From contig CAIRHB010000042.1 of assembly GCA_903878285.1 (NCBI GenBank), positions 1-40,035 of the forward strand: DNA of 40,035 nt, written 5' to 3'. Position 1 is the first letter of the stretch. Each line of letters begins with the position of its first letter. Positions 32,823 to 40,035 of this stretch are shown here, one piece after another. This DNA is from Candidatus Adlerbacteria bacterium. GTDB lineage: Bacteria; Patescibacteriota; Minisyncoccia; Phycocordibacterales; SBAW01. Made by a program: the position numbers and the translations under genes. Below the pieces are notes generated by a model. That model ran no database searches and was not told the origin of the DNA. It saw nothing but the letters and a program-made list of their open reading frames with translations.

Positions 32823-34505
32823 TTACACAGTCGCCTCGAGGTCGACCACGCGCTCAAGCTCGTCGAGCGAGGTGATACCGCGCAGCACTTTGATTACGCC
32901 ATCTTCCTGCATCGTCGGCACGCCCTGTGGCCGAGCGACAGCGGCAATCTCGTGCTCGCTCGGTTTGGTGCGCAGCACTTCTTCGATCGCTTTGTCCATA
33001 AAAATTGCTTCGTAGACGCCGATGCGCCCCTTGTAGCCGCGGCCGGTGCATGCGGGGCAGCCGCCCTCTTTGGCGACTGACAGTGTGTGCGTGTTCTCTG
33101 GCACGAGCGTGCGGTCGACGATCGTGCCGAGATGTCGGTCGATAATCGTTTGCTCTGTTGGTGTTGCCTCGCGCTCCTGCTTGCACTGCGTGCAGAGTTT
33201 GCGCACCAAGCGCTGCGCCATCGCACAACTGACTGCCGAGCTCAAGACCTTTTCGCTGATACCCATATCGATGAGTCGGGGGAAGGAGCCTGCCGCGTCG
33301 TTGGTGTGGAGTGTTGAGAACACAAGGTGCCCCGTGAGCGCGGCGTTAATCGCGGTCGTCGCCACCTCGCCGTCGCGGATTTCACCCACCATAATGATGT
33401 CTGGGTCCTGTCGCAACACCGAGCGCAAGCCTTCGGCGAAGGTATAGTTTTTCTTATCCACTTGTGTTTGCACAATGCCCGGGAGATGATACTCGACCGG
33501 GTCTTCGATGGTGATAATTTTCGTATCAGGGCTATTTACTTTACGCAAGAATGCGTAGAGCGTGGTGGTCTTTCCCGCTCCTGTGGGGCCGGTTGTCAGT
33601 ATCATGCCGTTTGGCTTGGCGATCTCTTTTTCGATCCGCTCGCGCAGTTTGGGCTCGAGGCCAAGCGACTCTAGCGGCACGGCAATCGACTCGGGGTTGA
33701 GAATGCGCATCACAAACGTCTCGGCGTAGTTGCCGGGGAGAATCGACGTGCGCAGCTCGAGCTCTTTACCTTTAATCTTGATGCTAAAACGGCCGTCCTG
33801 TGCCTCGTGTGTTACGTTAAGTTTAAGCCCCGAAAGCAGTTTGAGTCGTGACAACACCAAGTGGTAGGTTTCTTGATCAAACGTGAGTATGTCGATCAAC
33901 ACGCCGTCGAGCCGGTAGCGCAGGCGCACATCGGTCTCCTCTGCCTCAAGGTGGATGTCGGACGCGCCGGTCGACAGTCCTCCGGCGAGGATGATCTCGA
34001 GGATGCGGGTGATGCGGTACGCCTTTTTCATTGTGACCGCCTCATTGATAAGTGTGCCGATATCCTGCAAACTTTCGACCTTCTCGAGCAGATTCTCGAC
34101 CTCTTCGCCAGAGATCTCGAATACGCCCGCCTTGCTTTCCTTCGCGTAGGAAAGGTCGGCGTAGTGGTCGTAGGCGCGTTTGAGGCTTTCCTGCGAGGTG
34201 ATAAACATGGTCACGATATAGCCGCGCTCGGTGAGTTTTTGCACCATCTCGAGCACTTTCGGATTGCGCGGTGAGCGCGCAGCGACGCTCACTTTTTTTC
34301 CTACTTCGCCAAAGGCGACCATCTCAGCGTCGCGTGCATCCTTTTCGAGGATGAGTCGCAACGCTTCGACATTGACCGCGACAAGCGACAGGTCGACATA
34401 CTCGACGCCGTACTTGTGCGACAGCATCTGTGCCAACTCCTCCTCCTCGCGCTTCTTGAGAAAGTCGACACGCTTTTCTTGATCGCTATCATTAAACGTA
34501 ACCAT
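32823..34505 (-). CDS. PilB/GspE-type secretion or pilus assembly ATPase
   Basis: The 560-residue protein belongs to the type II/IV secretion ATPase family that powers pilin polymerisation. It has an N-terminal GspE-N-like domain (residues 1-130) and a linker. The ATPase core follows, with Walker A GPTGAGKTTTLYAFL (about 306), the Asp box IITIEDPVEYHLPGIVQTQVD, Walker B RQDPDIIMVGEIRD and the His box GHLVFSTLHTNDA. A four-cysteine zinc motif is near residues 434-482 (CTQC, CPAC). No pilC, pilM-Q or pilin genes are adjacent, so its partners lie elsewhere. TAGAAT is 18 nt before the ATG. Confidence 0.92.
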   Translation of the reverse strand: MVTFNDSDQEKRVDFLKKREEEELAQMLSHKYGVEYVDLSLVAVNVEALRLILEKDARDAEMVAFGEVGKKVSVAARSPRNPKVLEMVQKLTERGYIVTMFITSQESLKRAYDHYADLSYAKESKAGVFEISGEEVENLLEKVESLQDIGTLINEAVTMKKAYRITRILEIILAGGLSTGASDIHLEAEETDVRLRYRLDGVLIDILTFDQETYHLVLSRLKLLSGLKLNVTHEAQDGRFSIKIKGKELELRTSILPGNYAETFVMRILNPESIAVPLESLGLEPKLRERIEKEIAKPNGMILTTGPTGAGKTTTLYAFLRKVNSPDTKIITIEDPVEYHLPGIVQTQVDKKNYTFAEGLRSVLRQDPDIIMVGEIRDGEVATTAINAALTGHLVFSTLHTNDAAGSFPRLIDMGISEKVLSSAVSCAMAQRLVRKLCTQCKQEREATPTEQTIIDRHLGTIVDRTLVPENTHTLSVAKEGGCPACTGRGYKGRIGVYEAIFMDKAIEEVLRTKPSEHEIAAVARPQGVPTMQEDGVIKVLRGITSLDELERVVDLEATV

Positions 34506-34574
34506 ATGCGTTTGTGTACCTCTATTCTACAACGCTTTGCTTTTTTCTCGCACCGTTTGGTGTAGGATACTCGT

Positions 34575-35114
34575 ATGAAGCAAGAACAAAAGAATGAGCA
34601 AGCGCAACACATGCAAAAAATTGCACTCGCCGACCTATCGGCGTATGTGCAAAAACTCTTGCAGCTGCCCGTCTTTGTAATACAGACAGAACAGGCAGAT
34701 CAAAAAGATCACGCGCTGCTAATCACCTTGGTGGGTGACCTCGGCGCGGGCAAGACGACATTCGTGCAGGCGCTGGCTAAAGAACTCGGTGTCACCGAAT
34801 CGGTGTTGAGCCCCACTTATGTGATTATGAAATCCTATGACATTCCCGCAGCTAATCAAAATAGAAACACAGAGCAGACAATTAGTGCTCGCCGGTTTGC
34901 AAAACTAGTGCATATCGATTTGTATCGCCTCGACAAGCCCGAAGAACTTTCGGCGCTCAAGCTGGGCGCGGTGCTTGCCGACCCTGCTAACCTTGTGTGC
35001 ATCGAGTGGCCCGAGCGCGCCGGCACCCTCCTCCCGCGCCCCGACCTGCATCTCCACCTCTCCTCCGACGGCGCCAGCGAAGCCGAGCGGTTTGTCGAAA
35101 TCATCCAAGGGTAA
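34575..35114 (+). CDS. tsaE: tRNA threonylcarbamoyladenosine biosynthesis ATPase TsaE
   Basis: The 179-residue P-loop ATPase is required with TsaB and TsaD to make t6A37 in ANN-decoding tRNAs. Walker A VGDLGAGKTTFVQALAKELG (about residues 51-70) is followed by SPTYVIMKSYD, the switch-like HIDLYRLDKPEEL and IEWPER, all family hallmarks. It is slightly longer than typical (about 150) because of an N-terminal extension and a polar insertion near residue 97. TAGGAT ends 6 nt before ATG. It is divergent from the pilB-type gene and precedes polA by 51 nt. Confidence 0.93.
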   Translation: MKQEQKNEQAQHMQKIALADLSAYVQKLLQLPVFVIQTEQADQKDHALLITLVGDLGAGKTTFVQALAKELGVTESVLSPTYVIMKSYDIPAANQNRNTEQTISARRFAKLVHIDLYRLDKPEELSALKLGAVLADPANLVCIEWPERAGTLLPRPDLHLHLSSDGASEAERFVEIIQG

Positions 35115-35165
35115 CCCTTGGAAGCGTACGTGGCTACAGGGGCGGGAATGAGATAGAGTAGAGGT

Positions 35166-37628
35166 ATGGTGGATACTCCTAAGCGATTGGTGATCCTCGA
35201 CACGCATGCGATTTTGCATCGGGCGTATCATGCGCTGCCGGATCTGTCGTCGTCTAAGGGCGAGCCCACGGGCGCCTTGTTTGGCTTGGTGTCGATGCTG
35301 ACCAAAATTATCGCAGACCTCAAGCCCGACTATATCGTCGCGGCGTTTGACCTGCCCAAGCCGACGCACCGGCACATTGCCTACGAGGACTACAAAGCGC
35401 ATCGGGTCGCGGCGGACGACGCGCTGGTCGCGCAGATTATCCGCTCGCGCGACGTGCTCGATGCGTTTGGCATCCCGCGGTACGAGTGCGAGGGGTTTGA
35501 GGCAGATGACGTGATCGGCACGGTTGTTGAAAAATTGAAACATGCGCGTTCGACGACAACTAAGAAAAAAGAAATAGACAGTGCTGATCTTGTTGATGTG
35601 GTTATCGCGTCTGGCGACAACGACCTGCTGCAGTTGGTCGATGATGATCATGTGCGCGTGTTCACCTTTAAAAAAGGGTTGTCGGATACGGTGCTCTATG
35701 ACGAGGAGAAAGTAATCGAGAAGTACGGCTTTGGCCCCGCGCTTGTGCCAGACTTGAAGGGGATTATGGGCGACGCGAGCGACAATATTAAAGGCGTGCC
35801 GGGGGTTGGCGAGGGGAGCGCGCTCAAGCTGGTAAAAACATTTGGCTCGGTTGAGTCAATCTACGAGGCATTGAAGAAAAAAGGGGTCGAGGAGGTGGCA
35901 AAAGAGGCGGGGATACAAAAACGCTTCGCACAGCTGATGCTCGACCACGAAGAGGATGCGGCGTTTTCGAAATTGCTCGCGACTATTCGGCTCGATGCGC
36001 CGATCAACTTCGTGCTACCAGAAAAATCATGGAAGGACGGTGTCGACCGTGAGCGGCTGTATGCACTCTTAACTGAGTTCGACTTCCGCTCACTCATCAC
36101 TCGCGTGAAGGCGCTCTTTGGAGAATCGGGCGATGTTGCTGGTGGGAGCAGATCTAGTTCTGATGGGGCAGGTGGTGATACTCCGACAACCGACGGCTTG
36201 TTTGGCCCGAGCGAGGATGTGCCATCGGAGGAGCTGGCAGATGCGCTGCTCGCGGTGTGGGTGCTCGACTCCAACACGACGCAGCCAACCTTAGAGGATG
36301 TGTACCGCGTAGGCGGTGTGCGGACATTTGTCGACGCGCGAAAAAACCTGCTGGCGCAGATTAAAAAAGATGAGCTCTCGTTTGTGTACGAAAAAATTGA
36401 GTTGCCGCTGCGACCCATTTTGCGCCAGATGGAGCAGATGGGGATCAAGGTCGACCACGCATTTTTGCGCACCTTGTCGGGCGAATACACGGGCGAGCTA
36501 CATACTATCGCCAAGCGGATTTATGCTGCAGCGGGCGAGGAGTTTAATATCAATTCGCCTAAGCAGCTTGGCGAGGTGCTCTTCGACAAGCTGGGGCTCG
36601 GGGTGAAGAATCAAAAAAAGACTGCTGGCGGGCAGCGCACGACGCGCGAGTCGGAGCTCGAGAAGATGCGCGATCAGCATCCGATTATCGCTGACATTCT
36701 CGCGCATCGCGAGTTGCAAAAACTGCTCTCAACTTACATCGACACCATCCCCACCATGCTTGACGAGCGTAGCCGCTTGCACACCTCGTTTATCCAGACA
36801 GGCACCACCACTGGGCGATTGTCATCGCAGAATCCAAACTTACAAAATATTCCCATCAAAACCGACCTCGGCCGCGCGATACGTCGCGCGTTTGTGGCAG
36901 AAGAGGGGATGCGGCTGGTGTCGTTCGACTACTCGCAGCTCGAGCTGCGCATCGCGGCCTTTCTCTCGGGTGACGAAGCACTCAGCGAGATTTTTAAAAA
37001 CGGGCGCGATGTTCACGCAGAGGTGGCGGCGCGCGTCTTCGATGTGCGGGGCGAGGACGTGTCCTACGAGCAACGGCGACGCGCAAAAGTGATCAACTTC
37101 GGTATTCTCTATGGGATGGGAGTGAGCGCTTTACGCGAGCAACTTGGTACCACACGGGGCGAGGCGCAGGAGTTTTATGATCAATACTTCGCTGCGTTCC
37201 CGCGTCTTGCGGCTTATCTGGAGGAGGTGAAGGCGGATGCGACGCGCCGCGGGTATACCGAGACATACTTTGGGCGCCGTCGCTATGTTGCGGGTATCAA
37301 CTCGCCGATTCCGTACGTACGTGCTGCTGCTGAGCGTATGGCGATTAACGCGCCGGTGCAGGGCACCGAGGCGGATATGCTCAAGCTCGCGATGGTCGAT
37401 ATAGCGGCGTGGGTTGCTGCCGAGAATCTCGGCGACCGTGTGCGGATGTTGCTGCAGGTGCACGACGAGCTAGTGTTTGAGGTTGCAGAAAAAGAGATTG
37501 CATCTGCGGCAGAGAAAATACGTCAGGTGATGCAAGAGGTAATCCCGCTCATTGAGGCGCACAATATTCCCTTTTTGGTCGAGGGGAAGGTGGGCGGCAT
37601 CTGGGGCGAGATGGAAAAACTCGTATGA
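35166..37628 (+). CDS. polA: DNA polymerase I lacking a recognisable 3'-5' exonuclease domain
   Basis: The 820-residue protein has an N-terminal 5'-nuclease domain (LVILDTHAILHRAYHAL, EGFEADDVIGT near 115, SGDNDLLQLV near 148, GDASDNIKGVPGVGEG near 203). It also has a C-terminal family A polymerase with motif A VSFDYSQLELRIA (about 585), motif B RRAKVINFGILYGMG (about 638) and motif C QVHDELVFE (about 763). The region between (about 320-410) is a short polar linker and a helical remnant (DALLAVWVLDSNTTQPTL). None of the exonuclease acidic motifs is visible, so no proofreading is expected. TAGAGT ends 6 nt before ATG. It functions in Okazaki-fragment maturation and repair. Confidence 0.96.
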   Translation: MVDTPKRLVILDTHAILHRAYHALPDLSSSKGEPTGALFGLVSMLTKIIADLKPDYIVAAFDLPKPTHRHIAYEDYKAHRVAADDALVAQIIRSRDVLDAFGIPRYECEGFEADDVIGTVVEKLKHARSTTTKKKEIDSADLVDVVIASGDNDLLQLVDDDHVRVFTFKKGLSDTVLYDEEKVIEKYGFGPALVPDLKGIMGDASDNIKGVPGVGEGSALKLVKTFGSVESIYEALKKKGVEEVAKEAGIQKRFAQLMLDHEEDAAFSKLLATIRLDAPINFVLPEKSWKDGVDRERLYALLTEFDFRSLITRVKALFGESGDVAGGSRSSSDGAGGDTPTTDGLFGPSEDVPSEELADALLAVWVLDSNTTQPTLEDVYRVGGVRTFVDARKNLLAQIKKDELSFVYEKIELPLRPILRQMEQMGIKVDHAFLRTLSGEYTGELHTIAKRIYAAAGEEFNINSPKQLGEVLFDKLGLGVKNQKKTAGGQRTTRESELEKMRDQHPIIADILAHRELQKLLSTYIDTIPTMLDERSRLHTSFIQTGTTTGRLSSQNPNLQNIPIKTDLGRAIRRAFVAEEGMRLVSFDYSQLELRIAAFLSGDEALSEIFKNGRDVHAEVAARVFDVRGEDVSYEQRRRAKVINFGILYGMGVSALREQLGTTRGEAQEFYDQYFAAFPRLAAYLEEVKADATRRGYTETYFGRRRYVAGINSPIPYVRAAAERMAINAPVQGTEADMLKLAMVDIAAWVAAENLGDRVRMLLQVHDELVFEVAEKEIASAAEKIRQVMQEVIPLIEAHNIPFLVEGKVGGIWGEMEKLV

Positions 37629-38260
37629 TGCGCGTCGTGGTCGGCATGCAGGCGTCGCGCGGCGGGGGAGCAGTCGAAGATCTCTCGTGGGAGCAGTTGA
37701 CGCCTGAGGAAGTCGCAACACTGGCATCGACGCCGTCGCTTCTCGGTGATACACGAACCTTCCTGCTCGTCGGGGCGCTCGCGAGCGAGACTGGTGACGA
37801 GTATCTCAAGTTGGCGCCGGGGTTGGTCGCGTCGCCGCACATACTTATTTTTGAAGAAGAGAGGTTGCTCAAGCGACCGACGGAGATTTTGACCAAAGCA
37901 GGTGCGAGTATTGAAGTAGCTCCGAAGCCCGCCGCCGCGGGAGCGGCGGCGGGCGGCGGCGCGGCGAGAGCCGCGCCGCCATCCGATGTCTTCGCGCTCG
38001 CCAACGCATTCGGTATGCGTGATAAAAAAAAGTGCTGGCTCTTGCTCACCGAGGCGTTGCAGGCGGGCGCGGTACCCGAGGCTGTTGCGGGCATTCTCGC
38101 GTGGCAGGTGCGCGACTTGCTAACAAAAGGCGGTTCGCAAAAATACTCTCGAGCCGAGTTGGTCGAGTTGTCCCGGGCGCTCGTGGCGCTGTACCATGAC
38201 TCCCATCGCGGCGCGGGCGACCTCGCACTCCTGCTTGAGAAGTTTGTGCTTGGGCTATAG
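37625..38260 (+). CDS. Short HolA-like DNA polymerase III delta subunit
   Basis: The 211-residue protein overlaps the polA stop (ATGA); a second ATG at 37628 is an equal candidate. Its C-terminal half resembles the delta-subunit domain III helices (FALANAFGMRDKKKCWLLLTEALQAG, then AGILAWQVRDLL). The N-terminal half looks like an AAA+-like domain II remnant without a Walker motif (FLLVGAL, ILIFEEERLLK). Delta subunits are normally about 340 residues, so this one is shortened. A GC-rich Ala/Gly run around residue 105 links the halves. A role in loading the sliding clamp is likely but not certain. Confidence 0.75.
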   Translation: MMRVVVGMQASRGGGAVEDLSWEQLTPEEVATLASTPSLLGDTRTFLLVGALASETGDEYLKLAPGLVASPHILIFEEERLLKRPTEILTKAGASIEVAPKPAAAGAAAGGGAARAAPPSDVFALANAFGMRDKKKCWLLLTEALQAGAVPEAVAGILAWQVRDLLTKGGSQKYSRAELVELSRALVALYHDSHRGAGDLALLLEKFVLGL

Positions 38261-38314
38261 TCGCGCACTATTTCCTAGCACTTTTGTCTTTTTTGATATA
38301 CATTGTGCAGTATC

Positions 38315-38324
38315 CCGCCCATAG
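38315..38324 (+). repeat. Ten-base duplicate of the tRNA-Lys 5' end
   Basis: CCGCCCATAG occurs 9 nt before the tRNA and again as its first ten bases (38334-38343). It could be a remnant of an earlier duplication or insertion at the tRNA, or chance. Confidence 0.35.
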
Positions 38325-38333
38325 TAGTAACAT

Positions 38334-38406
38334 CCGCCCATAGCTCAGTCGGTAGAGCAGCTCCCTTTTAAGGAGACGGTCGTTGGTTCGAATCCAACTG
38401 GGCGGA
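38334..38406 (+). tRNA. tRNA-Lys (anticodon UUU)
   Basis: A complete cloverleaf can be drawn. The acceptor CCGCCCA pairs with TGGGCGG, the D-arm is GCTC/GAGC, and the anticodon arm has loop CTTTTAA with anticodon TTT. A 5-base variable loop is followed by a T-arm TTGG-TTCGAAT-CCAA. The discriminator base is A and CCA is not encoded. It decodes AAA/AAG. The 3' half is overlapped on the other strand by the end of the integrase gene, which makes this the likely attachment site. Confidence 0.95.
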
Positions 38407-39969
38407 CAGAAATTGGTGTAATATAACCCCCTTATTTTGAGCGATTTCTTGAGCTTTCTCGGTTTCTTGTGAGCGATAGAATGCTGCTTCAAGTTTCAAA
38501 AGCGCATCGAAAAGAGGGGCAGGAATGGCGCTTATTATAACCCCGTTGACGACTTCGAACCGCTCCCAGAAAAAGAGCAGGTACTGTCGTTGTAGTTCGG
38601 GTGATGCTTTTTTGTATGCAGCATAAATGTCTCGCGTGAGCAGGAGTATCTCGCGCGCAACCTCGACGTTTACCTCTCGTTGGTCTTCGAGTTGGAGCAA
38701 TTCGTTGTTGATTTGGTCTATGTCTGTCTGCAGTTCTTTGCGTATGCGTGTGAAGTCCTCGTCGGAGAGTGTGCTCGAAAAGAGCTTTTCTTCTGCGATT
38801 TTGCGCTTTGACTCAAGCCCTGTGCGGCGATTCACAAATCCTTGCCGCTTCGCATCGTACTTTTTGCGTCGTTCTAAAAATATCTGTCGTGCGTTGTCTA
38901 TGACCATGCCGACAAACTCGTCGGAGAAATCTATGTCTCTGAACTTATCAGCCACTGCGTCCTCCAGTACTGTGTGCTCAATGTATTTTCCGCACCCTTT
39001 CGGGTTGGTGCAGTGGTAGTACGCCTTCTTTTTGTTCATATGCCATTCGGCAGCGTAGCGACGACCGTGCCGAGGACAGGTTACAAGCCCCGCAAGTAGC
39101 CAGACGTATTTACGACGACGACAGGCATGTTTGTTCTTTTCTTCGAGTATCATCTGTACACGGTCAAACGTCTCTTGGTCGATTAACGGCTCATGTTTGC
39201 CTTTGAGCACGTCGATACCGCCCCAGTGAATCTCGCCGAGATAGAGGCGATTGCGCAGCAGATTGTATAGGCTGTTGAGTTGCAGTCGGCTACCTTGTCG
39301 GTTGCGTAATCCTTTGACGTGCATGATGTCGGACAGCTCCGCGACGCTGATGTCGCCGCGTGCGTAGCGGTGGAATGTCTCGGTTACGAGCGGTCCCGAC
39401 ACTGGATCGGTGGCGATGATTTTTCTGCCTATCCGTCCTGCAAGCTCGTTCGGGTTCTTGGTGTTGTAGTATCCTGTGGGCGGATAGGTGGGGAAGTAGC
39501 CTTCTTTGGCGATTTCGCGCATCACGCCTTGTACTTTCTCCGCAGTTATCAGACGCTGCAGCTGCGAGAAGGTCATCATCATAGTGCCGACCGTGAGACC
39601 CATTGCGCTTTCGTTGTCTATCATCGGCTCGTTGATGCTGATGAGTACGGCTCCTTTCGATTTCAGGAGTTCTTGGAAGATGAGGTAGTCTTTGACGTTG
39701 CGCCCAATACGGTCGCTGTGTACGACGTAGACCGCTTGCACTTTCTTCTCGTGGATGAGCTGAATCAGTGTGCGTATCGCGGGGCGGTTCATGTCCTTGC
39801 CGCTCTTGCCCTCGTCTTTGAGTGCAGGTAGCAACGTGTATCCGTCGCGGAGGATCCGCTCGTTGCAGATTCTTTCTTGCGCTTCGATAGACAAGCCCTC
39901 CTTGGCTTGCTCATCGGTTGATACCCTACAATAAGTTACGGCTGTTTTGTTTTGGTTAATAGTTGGCAT
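38368..39969 (-). CDS. Large serine recombinase / integrase
   Basis: From the ATG at 39969 this is a 533-residue protein; an upstream start at 40020 is less likely. It begins with a resolvase domain (TAVTYCRVSTDEQ, nucleophile Ser17; then SDRIGRNVKDYLIFQELL). The recombinase domain, a zinc ribbon with CPRHGR, YHC and GCGKYI, and a coiled coil (near residues 390-450) follow. These are the parts of phage and transposon large serine integrases. Its last nine codons (DSNQRPSP and stop) are read antisense from the tRNA-Lys gene. Large serine integrases insert elements at specific att sites; the element itself extends beyond position 40035. Confidence 0.93.
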   Translation of the reverse strand: MPTINQNKTAVTYCRVSTDEQAKEGLSIEAQERICNERILRDGYTLLPALKDEGKSGKDMNRPAIRTLIQLIHEKKVQAVYVVHSDRIGRNVKDYLIFQELLKSKGAVLISINEPMIDNESAMGLTVGTMMMTFSQLQRLITAEKVQGVMREIAKEGYFPTYPPTGYYNTKNPNELAGRIGRKIIATDPVSGPLVTETFHRYARGDISVAELSDIMHVKGLRNRQGSRLQLNSLYNLLRNRLYLGEIHWGGIDVLKGKHEPLIDQETFDRVQMILEEKNKHACRRRKYVWLLAGLVTCPRHGRRYAAEWHMNKKKAYYHCTNPKGCGKYIEHTVLEDAVADKFRDIDFSDEFVGMVIDNARQIFLERRKKYDAKRQGFVNRRTGLESKRKIAEEKLFSSTLSDEDFTRIRKELQTDIDQINNELLQLEDQREVNVEVAREILLLTRDIYAAYKKASPELQRQYLLFFWERFEVVNGVIISAIPAPLFDALLKLEAAFYRSQETEKAQEIAQNKGVILHQFLSAQLDSNQRPSP

Positions 39970-40035
39970 GGTGTTGTGATGGTAAATACGCACCTTGGAA
40001 ACACAAACCGGTTTTTCCACACTTACCAGTGAGAG

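Noticed and set aside
38268-38492. Short minus-strand reading frame with a WIRTNDR-type sequence
   Set aside because: This is the antisense translation of the tRNA-Lys gene, a well-known source of spurious small ORFs.
1-40035. CRISPR array, rRNA genes or a second tRNA
   Set aside because: I saw no regularly spaced repeats, no rRNA-like sequence and only one cloverleaf.

Overview
The window looks like a chromosomal segment from a Candidate Phyla Radiation / Patescibacteria bacterium, most like the Parcubacteria lineages. This is inferred from family resemblance and gene content; no search was run. The supporting features are a virB6–PrgI–TraC-like–virB4 pilus operon full of lineage-type hypothetical proteins, a DNA polymerase I with no recognisable proofreading domain, a very short HolA-like delta subunit, compact gene packing and weak Shine-Dalgarno signals. 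TGA is used as a stop.

Layout. 1-0.96 kb: an IS1595-type transposase gene. 0.98-6.0 kb: a large membrane-associated hypothetical protein, a 101-aa protein and a UvrD/PcrA helicase. 6.06-6.46 kb: a self-contained lipoprotein cassette with its own promoter, strong ribosome binding site and hairpin. 6.5-7.3 kb: rsmA. 7.3-21.0 kb: a secretion/pilus locus on the + strand, with one divergent secreted protein at its head. It encodes membrane-anchored hypothetical proteins, a VirB6/TrbL-like channel, a PrgI-family protein, a TraC-like protein, VirB4 ATPase, an Ig-like secreted protein, a Cys-rich VirB2/TrbC-like pilin and a beta-propeller-like protein. 21.0-25.6 kb: the replication-origin neighbourhood in classic order, khpB-yidC-rnpA-rpmH on the minus strand and dnaA-oriC-dnaN on the plus strand. 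25.6-29.2 kb: PBP1A, tyrS and a tiny acidic protein. 29.3-32.5 kb: ruvC, a short yebC, a MazG-like gene, a RelB/YafQ-type toxin-antitoxin pair and ruvB. 32.53-32.82 kb: a gene-free stretch with a strong candidate for a structured ncRNA. 32.8-38.3 kb: a PilB-type ATPase, tsaE, polA and a holA-like gene. 38.3-40.0 kb: tRNA-Lys(UUU) with a large serine integrase ending inside it, marking one edge of an integrated element that runs out of the window.

The most unusual signals are three. (1) Many transcription units have a TANNNT -10 box 6-9 nt before the start codon and no usable Shine-Dalgarno sequence, which predicts widespread leaderless mRNAs. (2) A roughly 159-nt rod-shaped RNA, possibly 6S-like, is predicted upstream of ruvB and has a well-placed promoter. 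(3) The pilus operon carries a cysteine-rich, AT-richer pilin ectodomain next to an Ig-like and a propeller-like surface protein.

All functional calls come from reading motifs. No alignment or structure prediction was run.
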